Assembly: GCA_002077045.2 (NCBI GenBank)
Contig: KZ111140.1
Location: 2,805,293-2,869,292 of the forward strand
Reading direction: 5' to 3'
Length of the DNA stretch: 64,000 bases
DNA from: Rachicladosporium sp. CCFEE 5018
Taxonomy: Eukaryota > Ascomycota > Dothideomycetes > Cladosporiales > Cladosporiaceae
Shown: positions 32,354-44,912 of the stretch, piece after piece
How positions within the stretch are numbered: position 1 is the stretch's first letter
How the letters are laid out: every line of letters begins with the position of its first letter
Position numbers and translations under genes: made by a program
The notes under the pieces: generated by a model
The model's database searches: none
What the model saw: only the letters and a program-made list of their open reading frames with translations
Told to the model about the DNA's origin: nothing

Positions 32354-33705
32354 GGTCGCGAATGGGCTAGAAACTGTTGCTTGTAGAGACTCGTCGTAGT
32401 CGACGCAAAGAGATCTATACTTACCTTACATCTATCTCTACATGCACACAGTTGACATCACCGTTCGGACTGCAGTATGACCGCCGGACTGACATTTGAA
32501 CGCCATCTACAAGCTTGCTGAATCAGGGATCTCGTTTCGTAGCTTGTAACGCAAGACAAAGTAGAGATAGCCGGTGAGGAGTCAATGTGCCGTGTCCTCG
32601 AGCGGATGATATCGACTCAAGCTGTCACTGAACGCGGGGAACTTCAGCGCTAGACAGGACGTCTCCAATGCCGGATCCCGGGTCTGCAGGCATGCTCGAC
32701 ATTGAAGATGGTACAATAACTTCAGTGCTCGATGTGGTATTCCGGCGCCTCTGGAAGTACGGCAGTCTGCTGCACGTCGTTGCGGTCGAAGCAGGCCATG
32801 TGCCGTTCACGTGTCCTGACAGCCGGCGATCCATCTTGAAGCACTGTGGTGGTTCTGGTCTGCTGCTTGGCTAAATGCGCGATCTCATCTTGCGGGTGAC
32901 TTTGGCAGCGTGTCTTGCTGTGCCTTCGTGTGGTGTCAATAGCATCGCCTGGGCGGGTGCTGACACTAAGCAATGCGACAATAGCGTCCGCAAAGCTGTA
33001 GAGTGTAGCCAAAACGCTCATTCTGCTTCACTGCCGACCAGGAAATTCTCCAGTGAGCAGATCGAGAGGGCTTCATGGATGCCATGCAGCTTGAAAGTTC
33101 ATCAGCGCTTTCTGGTCCATGTAACTGATGTTGCTAAATCTGACATCCCCAGGCACTGCTGGCTAGTTGTCAATCATCCACCAGTCGATCCCATCTCCAT
33201 CATGGTGCTGACTGGCCTCTCGGTGATGATAGGCCAAGGAGCACCTCTTTGGCAGCGAGGTGCTACGGATACTGCTGCTTGTGATCGCTAGCAGCACCTT
33301 TTCAGGTGAGGATCATGTCGGGCATTGATCTGACGAAAGACACGCCCTGGGTGGATGATCTGCCTCATAGCATGCATGAGCCCGTGCTTGCATCGCTGTA
33401 TGCTATCTGGCAGCTGGGGAAGGCGGAATTCGTTGCGATCACCTTGTGAATGCCGTAGATGTCTTTTGATCAACAATGCAGAGAAGCACACTGCATCGCA
33501 TCAAGTTCCTCCGACCGTGTGGATCCTCGGCATTTGAAACCCTCACTTACCATCGGCTTATCGCTCCACGTTGGCACCCCTCCAAGTAACCGTCAGTGCC
33601 CGTCATGAAGTCCATAGCAATAATGTCTACTCTATGGCCGTGTCTCGTCTGTCTCTCATACGTTCCCATCTCAAGCCAGATACACCCTCCGGTACATCGT
33701 CCAAG
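32354..33705. promoter_or_regulatory. Divergent promoter between MFS and dehydrogenase genes
   Basis: About 1.35 kb between two diverging genes. The open frames inside have no family resemblance. No RNA gene, repeat or mobile element recognised. Confidence 0.45.
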
Positions 33706-34650
33706 ATGAAGCTCCTCTATCCCACTTCCCTCGTGCTCGACACAAAAGAACTCGAGGGCTTCGCAGCCACGCTACACGCCTACGATGTCAAGAAACCTTT
33801 ACCCGAAGATCTCATAGACGCTGAAGTGTTGGTGACATGGAGCAACAGCGCCGAGAACCTCAAAGATGCTGCAAAACGAATGACAAATCTGAAATGGATC
33901 CAATCGCTCGCTGCGGGACCGAATGATGTGCTCAATGCTGGGTTCGATAGCAAAAAGATCATCGTCACAACAGGTTCCGGGCTGCACGACTTAACAGTTG
34001 CCGAGCATGCTCTAGGTATGCTGCTTGATGGCGCAAGACGGTTCTTCGAGATGCGAGATTACCAGACCCAAGGAAAGTGGCCTGGCCACCTCGGAGGTCC
34101 ACAACCAGATCGACCGAAGGGGAAGTTCACGACGCTCAGGGACGCGAATGTAACGATATGGGGGTTCGGGAACATCGCAAAGGCGCTCGCGCCATGGCTT
34201 ACGAGTCTGGGCGCGAACGTGAAGGGTCTTGCGAGGTCGAGTGGCGTCAGGAATGGTGTCGAAGTCTATGGCGAGGATAAGATCGATGAGATATTGGCGA
34301 CGACCGATGCATTGGTCATGATTTTGCCTGGAGCTGAAAGCACGAATAACGCGCTGAACGCTGCGAGGCTGAAGACGTTACCGAAGCACGCCTGGGTGGT
34401 CAATGTCGGACGAGGGACGGCGATCGATGAGGATGCGCTTGTCGAGGCGCTCGAGAGCGGCGAGATTGGCGGTGCGGCTTTGGACGTGTTCGTGAAAGAG
34501 CCGTTGCCAGAGGGCTCAAAGTTGTACAAAGCGCCGAATTGCATTATAAGTCCACACGCTGCTGGTGGACGGCCTCAAGGAGCGGAGGAGTTGATAGCGT
34601 TCAATCTGCGCAAGTTCATGGCTGGGCAAGACTTGAGGAACGTCATATAG
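33706..34650 (+). CDS. D-isomer 2-hydroxyacid dehydrogenase family protein
   Basis: NAD(P)-dependent oxidoreductase of the 2-hydroxyacid dehydrogenase family, 314 residues in one exon. The frame is open to an ATG at 33571, but MKLLYPTSLV at 33706 matches the usual N terminus and the extension has no resemblance. Rossmann motif WGFGNIAKAL; catalytic Arg in VVNVGRGTAIDEDAL, Glu in ALDVFVKEPLP and His in IISPHAAGG. Typical reactions are reduction of 2-keto acids such as glyoxylate or hydroxypyruvate; the actual substrate is not evident. Its 3' end converges with the amino-acid permease gene. Confidence 0.92.
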   Translation: MKLLYPTSLVLDTKELEGFAATLHAYDVKKPLPEDLIDAEVLVTWSNSAENLKDAAKRMTNLKWIQSLAAGPNDVLNAGFDSKKIIVTTGSGLHDLTVAEHALGMLLDGARRFFEMRDYQTQGKWPGHLGGPQPDRPKGKFTTLRDANVTIWGFGNIAKALAPWLTSLGANVKGLARSSGVRNGVEVYGEDKIDEILATTDALVMILPGAESTNNALNAARLKTLPKHAWVVNVGRGTAIDEDALVEALESGEIGGAALDVFVKEPLPEGSKLYKAPNCIISPHAAGGRPQGAEELIAFNLRKFMAGQDLRNVI

Positions 34651-34900
34651 CGATAGATACACAATTATACAAACGCACCACAAGGACGACGACACAATCA
34701 CGACCCCTTTACCGACGCTCTCCATAGGTCGGATGTCAGATCAGAGGTACGGTTCTCGCACTATTAAAGCGGGCGTGAGGGGATGAACAAGTTTAGTGGC
34801 CTCAAGTGAAAACGCCAAGAATCTGTCGATATCGTTTGATTGCAGTACTATCGAATCTGCCTTTCCACATACCGGCAACGAGCCATGCCTAATATCTCAC

Positions 34901-36981
34901 TCACAAAGGAGTGGAACAACCAAAGCTGGTGGCGACGGTTCCATCAGGCCCGAAAATTGAGATCAAGCCCTCCACAGCAGCCCATGTCCCCATACCTGAA
35001 GTAGCGAGCGCCATGAGAATGTAGATGAAGGTAGAACCAGCGAGGATTGGTCGCTTCATGAACCCACGAATCCATCGCTTTGTGCCTCCATCGTGACGGG
35101 TCGTAACGCCGGTCACCGGATCAAAGCCCTCGCCTGGAAGGGCTGCAGCCTCTTGGATGATGTAGCCGAAGTACAGGATTGCCGGGAAGGAGTATGTGAA
35201 ATTGAGACTGAAGAGGCCTCCGACGAAGCCCACGAGCCCGCTGTTGACTCGTTAGTGAGTGTTCATAGACATGGGAGGTACGGGGAAAATGTGGGAATGA
35301 CCCCGGGGCATGGGTGAGAGGGGAGGAGGTGGCTTACTTCAAGTTGGGAACTGCGGCGGCGACAACGAAGGCAACGATCCAGTACATTGGGCCTAGACCC
35401 CACCACAGGAAGCGACCCTTCTTGCTGGTGATGGGAGGGAAGTGGAGAATCTCCTGGAAGACCTCGAGATAAACAGTCTTCATGCCGATGTTGAAGTAGA
35501 GGACTGCAAATTTGTCAGTAGGTTGCGACGAGGACTTGGCTCTGATGGAAAACTTACAGATGGCAAAAAATCCAGTCAGAAGACCCAGAACATTACCAGC
35601 TTGCTGCAGGCGAAGCGGGTTGACGACGTTGCCGATGTTGCTCGCGGAGTACTGGCCCCATTGGGAGTAGACGAAGACACCGAAGAAGATGTAGACGACG
35701 CCAATGAACAATTGTGCGATGAAGAGACCCTTCCAGAAGTCCATGGGGTGCCTCATCTCAGCGAGGAAGGCAACGAAGAGCAGAGCGCCACTGTAAGCGT
35801 AGACCATGACGTTGATAGCTCCAAACTGCGACGCAAACCCAACGACCTGCTGCTGGTATTGAGCGGGAGGCTGACCAGCGAAAGTGGCGATGGGCTCAAG
35901 CGTCTTGATCAACGTGGAGTTGAAGATGACCTCGTAGAGTGGCTCGTAGTGCGTGCAGGAGACCAGAATGATAATGAAGGACACCACATTCAGCCAGACA
36001 GAAAGATTGCACATCCAGCCGAGATGCTGCAGCGCGCGCAAGCTACCAGAGATCATACCGATGATCATGATGATAATCATAACCGCGGAGTAGCAGATTT
36101 TCGAACTAGCCAATTGCGCCAGCACCAGAGATTGACCGTTGATCAAGACTGCAACAGTCAAGAATTGCTGAAGGGATTGGCCGAAGTTGATGAAGTGACG
36201 GGATTTCTTGCCATAGATGCGTAGGAATGGATCGCCGAAACTCAGCATGGGGAATCGCGAAGAGTCAAGAGCCAGGAAGACGCGCCAGAGGTTGTAGCCG
36301 GCGAAAGCAGCGGCGAGACCGAAGATGACATAGAGAGCGACACCAGCACCGTAACCAACGCTAGCAAAGACCTGGAGGGCTATGTTAGTGCTGCTAATCG
36401 ATTCGCGTGCTTGACGAGACTTACGAAGGGAGCACCGGACCAGCCGAGGATGTCGGTCGTGATGAGGTAGAAGATTGTGCCCCACGAGGAAGTTCGAAGC
36501 GCTCGCGCAGCGATACGCCATTCCTCGTTCGTGACGGTCATGTCGACAGAGTTGCGGCCATGGGCTGCTGTCTGAGCAGCCACGGCCTCCTCCTTCTCGC
36601 TGTTTGCATTGCTCTCGCGCAACTCTTTCGTACCCTTGCCAGTGATCTTCCTCACAAGACCAGAGACTCGGCCACCGACTGTGTTGGGGTTCTTTTGGAT
36701 GTAGCGCTTGTTCTCCTCTTCCTCGATCAGACGCTCTTCCTTCGCCCACTATGTGAAAGTCAGCATCATGTTCTGGCCGTGGTAACTGTAGTGATGCAAC
36801 TGACGTAGATGAACTCCTCGAAAGTGACAGTCGCGTCCGTACGCGCTGCTAGACCCCACACGCGCTGACGGATTTGTGGGATGCCGTCGGTGACAACGTG
36901 CTCCGCTTTCTCGCCATAAGGAGCCTCCAATGGCTCGATAGCCGAAGGGTGGGGAAACCCCAGAGGAACGACCGTAGACAT
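34901..36981 (-). CDS. Amino acid permease, AAAP (Aa_trans) family
   Basis: Predicted membrane transporter for neutral amino acids, 606 residues. Five exons: 36981-36805, 36748-36425, 36371-35558, 35503-35338 and 35240-34901, with short introns of 53-97 bases (donors GTCAGT, GTAAGT, GTAAGT, GTAAGC; AG acceptors) and matching phases. The cytoplasmic N terminus (MSTVVPLGFPHPSAIEPL, TFEEFIY, WAKEERLIEEEENKRYI) is about 165 residues long. Then follow hydrophobic segments typical of Aa_trans: SSWGTIFYLITTDILGW, GYGAGVALYVIFGLAAAF, MVYAYSGALLFVAFLAEM, RHPMDFWKGL. The tail includes GLFSLNFTYSFPAILYFGY and ends near FGCSTPL. Substrate and direction are not known. Confidence 0.92.
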
Positions 36982-38466
36982 GACGACTGTCTCTGTGATA
37001 ATACAAGTATACGATGAAGCCCAGGACGAGTGCCAGAGGATGGACTGAACACCGACAGGACGGGAACCCTACATCATATATGAACCAAAGTAGCAGCTGA
37101 GCCGTGAGTACGCCACATGGCCGCACAGGATGCTTATCTTTCCAACACCCATTATTATACCGCGAATCACCAATCGCTATGGCCGCGCTAGAAGCGAGCC
37201 ACATGCTTCGCGTGCAGCAAATGTCGGCTTAGCTTCGTATCAAGCATTCGACTGGCCCGCTGGCGATAGTGACCGATACGCGATGCAACCTCAACTGCCA
37301 AATTGCGACAGCATCCCAAGCAAAGAAGGTGTGCGACAGCGCTAGCCAGCCCAGCTGCACAGATCTCGCCGCGGGTGGTGCGTAGCGTGGGACATGAAAG
37401 TGTCAGCGGCGGCGAGCTTTGCCGTATTGCGCAGGTACGAATTGTTGGGTAGATAGAAGATTAGGACGAAAGAGGCAGGTCGTTGTAGGTAGCATCAGCC
37501 AAAGCGTGGCAAAATAAGATTGAGCCGGTCCAAGCATCGACAAGCATTGGGGTGGTTGTCTCGGTCTTCTCTCATTGGCTCTAGCCTAGTGGAGAGATTT
37601 CCCCGTTCGTCGGCTCATGTTGACCACTCGGGATAGATGACCGCTCATGCGTTGCAATCTGCGGGTTGTCGGACGTACCGCGCAAAGCAGCTGCATCTCG
37701 GCGATCATCCAGCTGAACGGTGATCGCGCGATAGCCAGGGTGTCGAGCGCATGAGACTGCGCCGTGGATCGCAACAATCGTTGATGCCAAATCAGTGAGA
37801 ACCAGTAGCGTGTCGGTAAAAACGCGACAGAATGTCGAAAAGCGTACCTGATGAGCGCTCGGTCAGGCTCAACGAGGAAGGTGCTCAGGTAAGTTCAGTG
37901 TCAGGAATCTAGATGCCCTCGTGACCATACTGGATGGCGCGTCGACCGAAACTTACAGTGTTTCGCGTGCGCTACGTTTTACACTCTACACTACCCCGCG
38001 AGCATGCCATGTGGCGCTGCATCCGCATGAACTCTGTCGTCAATACCATGAACGCCTCTCCGCGCGTACAGTAGTATCGTGATCGACGTCAGGGAGAGAA
38101 CCGCTCACGTGGGATCAGGGCTGGCATTCACACAAGATGAGTTTGGTAGTAGATATTGTACGCGATCAGGTACTGAGGCGAGCGGTGAACAGGCGCAGCG
38201 GATAGAAGGTTTCAAGGGCCGAGCAAACATATGCAGTCCAGATTGGCTCACGGTCAAGATTGAAGTCAAGCTTTGCCACGACAGCGACCCAGCGTTGGCA
38301 GACACCATTGGAGAGCACCCTGTCCCGGTGTTATTGAGCACGTGCTCGAGATTGAAGATACACGCCACACGTGCTTCGTAATGCATACCTCCCCGTTCTA
38401 TGATTCTACTAGTACATGGGTATCTTAAGCACTAGCACAGCAAGCAGACCTCCCGACTCCAGCCAC
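36982..38466. other. Intergenic upstream of the permease
   Basis: About 1.5 kb, with the permease promoter at its left and the 3' UTR of the helicase at its right. Short frames only. No RNA gene or repeat recognised. Confidence 0.45.
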
Positions 38467-40238
38467 TCATTTCGCCCCTCCTCTCCCACGACCAGCGCTG
38501 CCACCGCGGCCTCCGGCAGCGCCACCGCCGCCACGACCTCCTCGTCCACGGCCACCACCTCTTCCAGCGCCGCTGCCACCACTGCGTTCGCCGCCGATGC
38601 GATCACCCCCGATTCGCCTCTCGACCGGCGATCCCGCACGCTTCGGTGCGCCGCCACCTCGGCCACCACCTCCGCCACCCCGTCCACCTCTTGACTCTCT
38701 TGCGATGGTACCCACATTCAGCCCTTGGACGCCTTTCAGTCCCATTTTACCCACGACCATCTTATCGATCATGGGCGGCTCCGGCAAGCCCATAGCCTCA
38801 GCATGCTCGTTGGCTTGCGCGACCAGACCTTCATTCGTAAGCTGTAGCTGCCGCGTGAATGTCTTGTGAAAGCCGAGCCAGCCCTGGTAAGCCTTGTTCT
38901 TGACAGTCTCGTCGACACTGCCGAATGCGCGTAGCACGTCATTATCGTGAGCATTGGCAGGACCGCTCAGATCCTCAGGGTATGGGTTGATTGGAAGCTT
39001 GCGGTTGACTTTCAGGAAGAATGACTCGCGCTGAGTGAGCAGGATCACAGCTCTGCCTTCATTGCCAGCACGCGCAGTGCGCCCAACGCGGTGCACGTAC
39101 TGCTCGCCACTTGATGGTAGACCGACCTGAATGACGAGTGTGACATTTGGGAAGTCCATGCCGCGACCGATCACGTCGCTTGCAAACATGACTCCCGCCG
39201 ACGCTGCTTTGAATTCATCGGTTGTACGAGTCCGTGCGTTCTGCGATAGACGCGACTGCAGCTGAAAGACAGCCATCCGCCGACCGAGGAGTTGAGTGAA
39301 CAAAGCGTGCATAAGAGCGACTCCATTGGCGGTTGTGCCGAAGACGATAACCTTGAAATCGTTCGGAGTCTGCTCGAACTCGTGAAGGAGCAGGGCGTAC
39401 AGACTGGAGTATGTGTTGTAGATTGATGGGGTGATGATCGAGTACTGAGTGACTTTGTCGATCGTGGGTGTCTCGTTGGGGTCGACAGTGGACAGCTCAG
39501 TGTAGCCAGGCCGAAGCACCTTTGGCAGGACTTCCTTGATCTTCGGTGGGACGGTCGCCGAGAAACACATGCCCTGCCAGCCGTTCGTCTTTGGCGGTAG
39601 ACTTCTCAGTATCTGGTTGATTGCCACAAGGAACCCGGACTCCAGCATTGTGTCCGCTTCGTCCAGTACCAACGTACGGATGTTCGCGAATCTGTCAGCA
39701 ACGTAGCTGTCCGACAAGTAATCATTCAATCGACCAGGAGTAGCCACCAAGACTCGAGGATTGCCGTTGAGGAACTTCTTCAGTTCGCGGTCCTTTGACG
39801 TGCCACCGTATGCTGTGTCGCACTCGAGTGGCGGCTGCATCTGAGATGTGAGGGCATCGCACTCCTTTGCGATCTGAAGCGCGAGCTCTCTCGTGGGCGA
39901 CAAGACCAGTATCTGCACTTGTCCCTTCGGCGATGCGGGTTGTGTGAGCAGTGAGTGGAGCGCAGGAAGCAGGAAGGCGATAGTCTTGCCAGTTCCAGTA
40001 TGGGCTCGGACAAGGCAGTCTGATTGGAATGAAGGTAGCTCGCTGAGAGTCTTGTGCTGGACAGGGCTCATGGTGCTGCGAAGCATTAGTCTTTTCCTCG
40101 CTTGACCTCGTCGTAGGCCGTACGTGAATCGATGCATGCGTACTCATATCCCATCACTTCCAAGCCTTTCAGCAGGCGAGCATCGATGCGACCTCGCATC
40201 GTGCTGAAGAGCGTGCCACTATTCGGTACGGCGGCCAT
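38467..40238 (-). CDS. DEAD-box RNA helicase, MSS116-like, with RGG tail
   Basis: ATP-dependent RNA helicase, 567 residues. Two exons, 40238-40144 and 40075-38467; the 68-base intron (GTACGC...GACTAATGCTTCGCAG) restores the Q motif MGYDTMSPVQ. Motifs in order: AHTGTGKT (about 56-63), PTREL, TPGRL, LDEADTML, FSATVPP, then IGRGMDFPN and HRVGRTARAG in the second RecA domain. The last 80 or so residues are Gly/Arg-rich (GGRGGGGGG, GRGRGG), as in mitochondrial group-I-intron helicases of the MSS116/CYT-19 type, where such a tail tethers RNA. A clear mitochondrial presequence is not visible, so mitochondrial location is uncertain. Chosen start gives MAAVPNSGTLFS. Confidence 0.88.
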
Positions 40239-40511
40239 GTCTGGTCAAGTTGTTGTGGAGGGAGATTTGTAGATTGATATGGGTTGAAGGGTATCAAGCA
40301 AGGAAGTTTTCAATCATCAACAGTTGAGATCTTAGATACTAGTGTAGGCGTATGCAACGGGCCGCTCGGCTCGAGCCTTGACCTTATTCGCGCGGAGCGA
40401 GACATTCCATCCTCCTTTCATCCTCCTTTCTCCTGCTTGCTGAGACATCCAACGCAATGTGTTCTGCGGGATCCCGCGAACAATGCCGTCAGCTTCAATG
40501 TGAACTGCCGC

Positions 40512-41086
40512 CTACAAGGACCCTTTGTTCACCCGAGACAACACCTCCATCAACTTACTTCCATGGCACTCACTCGGTCCATCTACCTCCGCCACCGCAT
40601 GCCCATCTCTTTTGAAGTTGATCCCAGCAGACACAGTAGCACAATTATATTGCGCCTCTGCAGCTCTAAGCTGACAAACCGACTTCGCCTTGCATGCCGC
40701 ATCGCAACTTGGCACTTTCCACCCACGACTCTTCCGTGCGTTGTACCGCTGGAAGACCGCATCATTGCTCTGGAACACTGTCGTCAGATTGTGCCAGAAC
40801 GCTGGCGTCAGCTCGGCGCTCGCTGCTGTCACTGGTGGCGAGACGAGTGGATAGTACGTCTCCTTCGCAGAGTAGTACTTCGTCCATACCGGGCTGGTCT
40901 GGTACGTTTCAGCTTCGAGACTGGTGCTGTATACGGTCACGTCTAGCACTCCGAAGGTGACAGGGTCGACTGTGTAAACCTTGAACGCTGGTGAGCCCGA
41001 AGTTGGCGTCAGAGCTGGCGCAATGTGCGAGATACTGTTCGCCGTCTTGGGCGATTGCGCAGAGTACGAGCTGTAGCCGATCTGGA
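40512..41086 (-). CDS. Acid sphingomyelinase-like phosphodiesterase, C-terminal part
   Basis: The last about 191 codons of a gene cut by the N gap on its 5' side. Fungal sphingomyelin phosphodiesterases end with a conserved region that I recognise here: SPAFKVYTVDPVTFGVLD, VWTKYYSAKETY, AELTPAFWHNLTTVFQSND, ARKSRGW, and a Cys pattern PSCDAACKAKSVCQLRAAE. The metal-binding phosphoesterase core must lie in or beyond the gap. Such enzymes are usually secreted or vacuolar and hydrolyse sphingomyelin-like lipids. Whether the gene is complete in the genome cannot be judged. Confidence 0.75.
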
Positions 41087-41186
41087 NNNNNNNNNNNNNN
41101 NNNNNNNNNNNNNNNNNNNNNNNNNNNNNNNNNNNNNNNNNNNNNNNNNNNNNNNNNNNNNNNNNNNNNNNNNNNNNNNNNNNNNN
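41087..41186. other. Assembly gap of 100 N
   Basis: Exactly 100 N, the usual placeholder for a gap of unknown length. It interrupts one gene on each side and coincides with the left edge of copy B. Confidence 0.98.
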
Positions 41187-41361
41187 GTGTGGCGGGCTGC
41201 CCTTGAGATGAGTCCAGGCGCGCCGGATCCTGAGTCTCCGAAGGTGTAGCATCCAGTCCAGTATCGGCGCTAGTCACAGCCTCTGAGTTCGACCGCGAGC
41301 GTTTCTGTGCAGGTCCGACGTCTGCGCTCACCTCAGACGTCGTCCGCATGTGTGATTCCAT
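41187..41361 (-). CDS. N terminus of C2H2/Zn2Cys6 regulator (copy B, cut by gap)
   Basis: Only the first 58 codons, MESHMRTTSEV to about SSQGQPAT, are present; the gap begins just before the first zinc finger. The two base differences examined here relative to copy A are silent, which supports the start at 41361 over the longer open frame to 41523. Whether a full gene exists depends on what the gap hides. Confidence 0.7.
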
Positions 41362-42138
41362 GCTTTGCGACGTGCCGAGAAGCTTTGCGAGCGGGGCACT
41401 GGCAACTCTGTCACAGCGTGCAATGAGGCCCAGCAACGTCGCCCACGTTCCCCGACGTAGACCCAGGCCCTGGTCAACGGAATAATATGCGTAGCGTATG
41501 CGCCGGCTGTGACAGATGCACAAGCAGGTGGAGGAGCGCAGGAACCTGGGAGGTGGGCAGCCGGGGCAAATCTGGGGTCTCTGAGCTCAGACCAGATCCC
41601 GCGCTCGGTTCCCATTTCTCCGCACGGCTCTCGCTTGATGCTCGCATGAAAAGCCGTCCGACTTCCTGGAAACTTAAAGACATGATTTGGACAACATGGC
41701 CCCATCCCTTCGACTACGTGCTTCATTATGGTCCAGATGGACTCTTACTGTGGCCCCCATGTCGACTTGTATCCATAATATATGCAAGTCGCGATGTTGC
41801 AACGGATGCGGACGAATCAGGAATCGCTGTTTCGGACCCCACGAGTTGATTCATCTATTTCCTTTGGTCCTGTCGTCGGCTTGTACACCAGAAGTAGACG
41901 TTCAAACTCGGCCACAAGACCACAACCGAGTCCGAATGACGGACGAACAACAGCCCTACCCCGCGTAATGGCATATAGAAGGGCGCATTCGCGTGCCTGC
42001 TCCAACAACGGTGTGTTCGGTACGGCACTCTTGTCCACGCATCGCTCGAGACTCGATTTGGCAGCATCTTGTGGGCACGATTGTTGTATCAGAGACTGAT
42101 CGCGGACATTGTGTTCTCAGCGAGCATTCCTTTCGCAA
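41362..42138. promoter_or_regulatory. Divergent promoter, regulator / DUF6536 (block B)
   Basis: Matches 5747-6558 but lacks about 35 bases present there. No gene recognised. Confidence 0.5.
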
Positions 42139-44484
42139 ATGGCCGAAGCGGGTATCGAGATGCGACCACTGCATGGGCACGCTCAGAAGGAGAGACCGAA
42201 GCACGGCGCGTACTGTAGGACAGATGGCGTCTGGTCGTTGCAGACCGAGCAATTCAGATTATTGATCTTGAAAGCCAGGGCGACGCACTCTTTGGCAAGC
42301 TATCGCAGCTGTCTCCGTCATCCTAATCATCAACTTCGCCATCCTCGGATGGGCCGTACACAGACAGAACGACGGTGGTATTGCAACAATATACCGAGGC
42401 TCCGAGAGGAGTATGGGTACTGTCCGTAAGTGCCCAATGCTGTGCGAATCAGCGCAGCGGTCACTGACAAGTCCGCAGACTTTGTGACACACGGCGTGAT
42501 CAACATCTTCGGTGCACTACTTCTCATGACCTGCAACGCTTGCATGCAGTGCCTTTCTGCACCAACACGAGCCGATGTTGATAGAGTACATGCCCAACAC
42601 GACTGGCTTGACATCGGCATCAGCAGTGCGCGAAATTTGCGCCGTGTGAGTGTTTGGCGTGGCCTGCTCTGGTCATGTCTGTTGCTGAGCTCCTTCCCTA
42701 TCGCATTACTGTATGCACTGCACTGATTCTCTCGGTTGCACAATGCACTAATCTAGCACAGATATAACTCGGTGGTCTTCACTTCGCCAGGTGCAGTCGA
42801 CTACATGGCTGTCCTTGTCACCCCCGAGTTCCTAGTGGGTGGCCCGTATCGCCAAAGTCCCAACGACGACAGCACGCTAGATGGTAGCACCAGTATGATG
42901 GGCGATATCAAGACCCTTCAAACCGACGCTCAGAGTCTTGTCCGTTTGGAGAAAGATGACTGCTACAAGAAGTACAATATACCTGTGCAGACAAACTTGT
43001 CTCACGTGCTACTTGTATCGGACTACTCTGCTCCAAATGACACAGTGATCTACGTGTTCGAGCAGTCAACGGGCTCCGAGGAGTCCAAATTGCCTGGCTG
43101 GACGTCGTCGGGGCCAGGCAACTGGGGCTTCACGGAACCGACCTGTGACGGCGCCATCCGTTATGGCTGGACTGACTATCAAGGCTTGCCTGAGACTTGT
43201 ACCACCAGCACAACGGTGACGCCTGACACTGCATTAGTCAGTCGCGCCAGGGTTTTCTGGCAACCCCCAGATGATGGAGACTCTGATGCTACGCAGCCTA
43301 GTGGTCAAGTACGGGTCAATGTCGACTACTGTCTCGCTAAGCCACTAACAGAGCCTGCTTGCGAGGTCAACGTTAGCGTCACACTTCTGGCAGTTGTCAT
43401 CGTGTTCAGCATTGTCAAGCTGCTCTGCTTGATCGCCACACTAATATTGCCGAGCTTTGACCCTCTGATCACGATCGGCGATGCTCTGGCATCTTTCTTC
43501 ATTGTGGCGGACTCGCATACAGAGCGCCAGGGCCTATTGTTCGCGACGGAAGTGACATCCGGATCGTGGCGACTGAGGACTATGAATGGCCAGCCGCCGA
43601 GACCTCGTACGTGGACACAGCCTCCGCTTAGGCTGTACAGCACAGTGCAGCCTCTCAAATGGGCCATCAATCTTATGGTCATCCTTTTCGTGTTCATCGG
43701 CGGAGCAGTCATGCTCTACGTCGGCTCGCACTGGGGCAAGTGGACTCCGGGCTTTTGGTCCCAAGGCTTAGGTGTCATCAATCCCGCCTTCATCATCCCC
43801 GAAACAGTAGGTTGGGACGTGGTGTCCACTGTCGTCCTTGCCAACACGCCGCAGCTATTCATCTCTGGGGCGTACTTCAGCTTCAATCACCTGCTCACCA
43901 CCATGCTTCTCTGCAAGGCGTTCTCAGAACATGCCGCAACCGGGAAGTCGAATGCAGCCGCAGAAGCGGCACGTACATCGACGAACGACGGATTACCGCT
44001 TCGAGTCTCCGAGCCTATCAAGCAGTCTGAGCAGATCGGTAACTGGCAGATGTCACTCCCTTGTGCCTACTCCATACCTTTTTTCATTAGCATGTTCCTG
44101 CTACATCTATTTACTTCACTGGCCCTCTTTGCGGTACGGGTCGGAAGCTACACATCGACCGGTGAAAGACGCTCCTACCTCTCCGGCGCAGGCTGGTCAA
44201 TGAGAGGTATCATTGCGGCGGTGGTGGTCGGGGCAGTGATGATACTTGGTCTGGCCGGCCTAGCTTTGTTTGGCAAGATGAAGAGTGGCGCACCAGTCGT
44301 TGCGAGTTGCAGTGTGGCGATTGCTGCTGCTTGTCACGCACGAGCTGATGACCGGGACGTGGAATTGAAGAGGGTCAGATTTGGGGTTGTCGAGGACGTG
44401 AATGTTGACGGCAAAGCTGTGGGGAAGGTAGGATTTGGCAGTAGTGGGGCACGCCTGCTCAAGGAGGGAGAGGTGTACTTATAG
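42139..44484 (+). CDS. DUF6536-type membrane protein, intact (copy B)
   Basis: Exons 42139-42214, 42279-42425, 42479-42710 and 42762-44484 give 725 residues. Splice sites and phases are the same as in copy A. The protein has an N-terminal membrane segment after AYWRRTLWQ, the DUF6536 landmarks MQCLSAPTRADVDRVHA and WLDIGISSARNLR, a large extracytoplasmic or luminal loop with paired Cys, and further hydrophobic segments including VTLLAVVIVFSIVKLLCL and LMVILFVFIGGAVMLYVG. The last two, FFISMFLLHLFTSLALFAV and GIIAAVVVGAVMILGLAG, are lost from copy A. Family function is unknown. This copy probably supplies whatever the protein does. Confidence 0.87.
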
Positions 44485-44912
44485 CCTACTGTCTCTCGCC
44501 ATTAGTGGATGCGGACCGTATCTATACTCGCTGTATCATCCTCTCGATCGATGTGATGCATATGATCGCATATGCACTCGACCTCAGCCTCCATATCACA
44601 AGTGAAATCCTCGCTTACTCGTCCAATCATCTACGACTTCACGTGTCAGGTGCGAAGGTAGCATTTACTGTATCGTCTGAAGTTCAATTCACTGACCTAC
44701 GCAGATCGAAAAGCCTCGCAAATATGCTCTGATCAGAAAGCTCTCACCGCTGATCTCTGCTGCCAACTCCGAAGAACGTGCCGCAAATATTGCACGAAGC
44801 CTACCACTTGCCCCTGTACCACCTCCGAAGACGTGGACACCGCGAGATCATTACGCCTGGCTGAGCCTACCTCACTTCCGACGGCGATGCGCCGCGGCTG
44901 TTAGACGCCAAT
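44485..44912. other. Intergenic upstream of TAF6 (block B)
   Basis: Matches 8825-9259 with small indels. No gene recognised. Confidence 0.5.

Noticed and set aside
35442..36224. Antisense frame of 260 codons across the amino-acid permease
   Set aside because: Spans the sense intron 35504-35557 as well as exons and has no family resemblance; a shadow frame.
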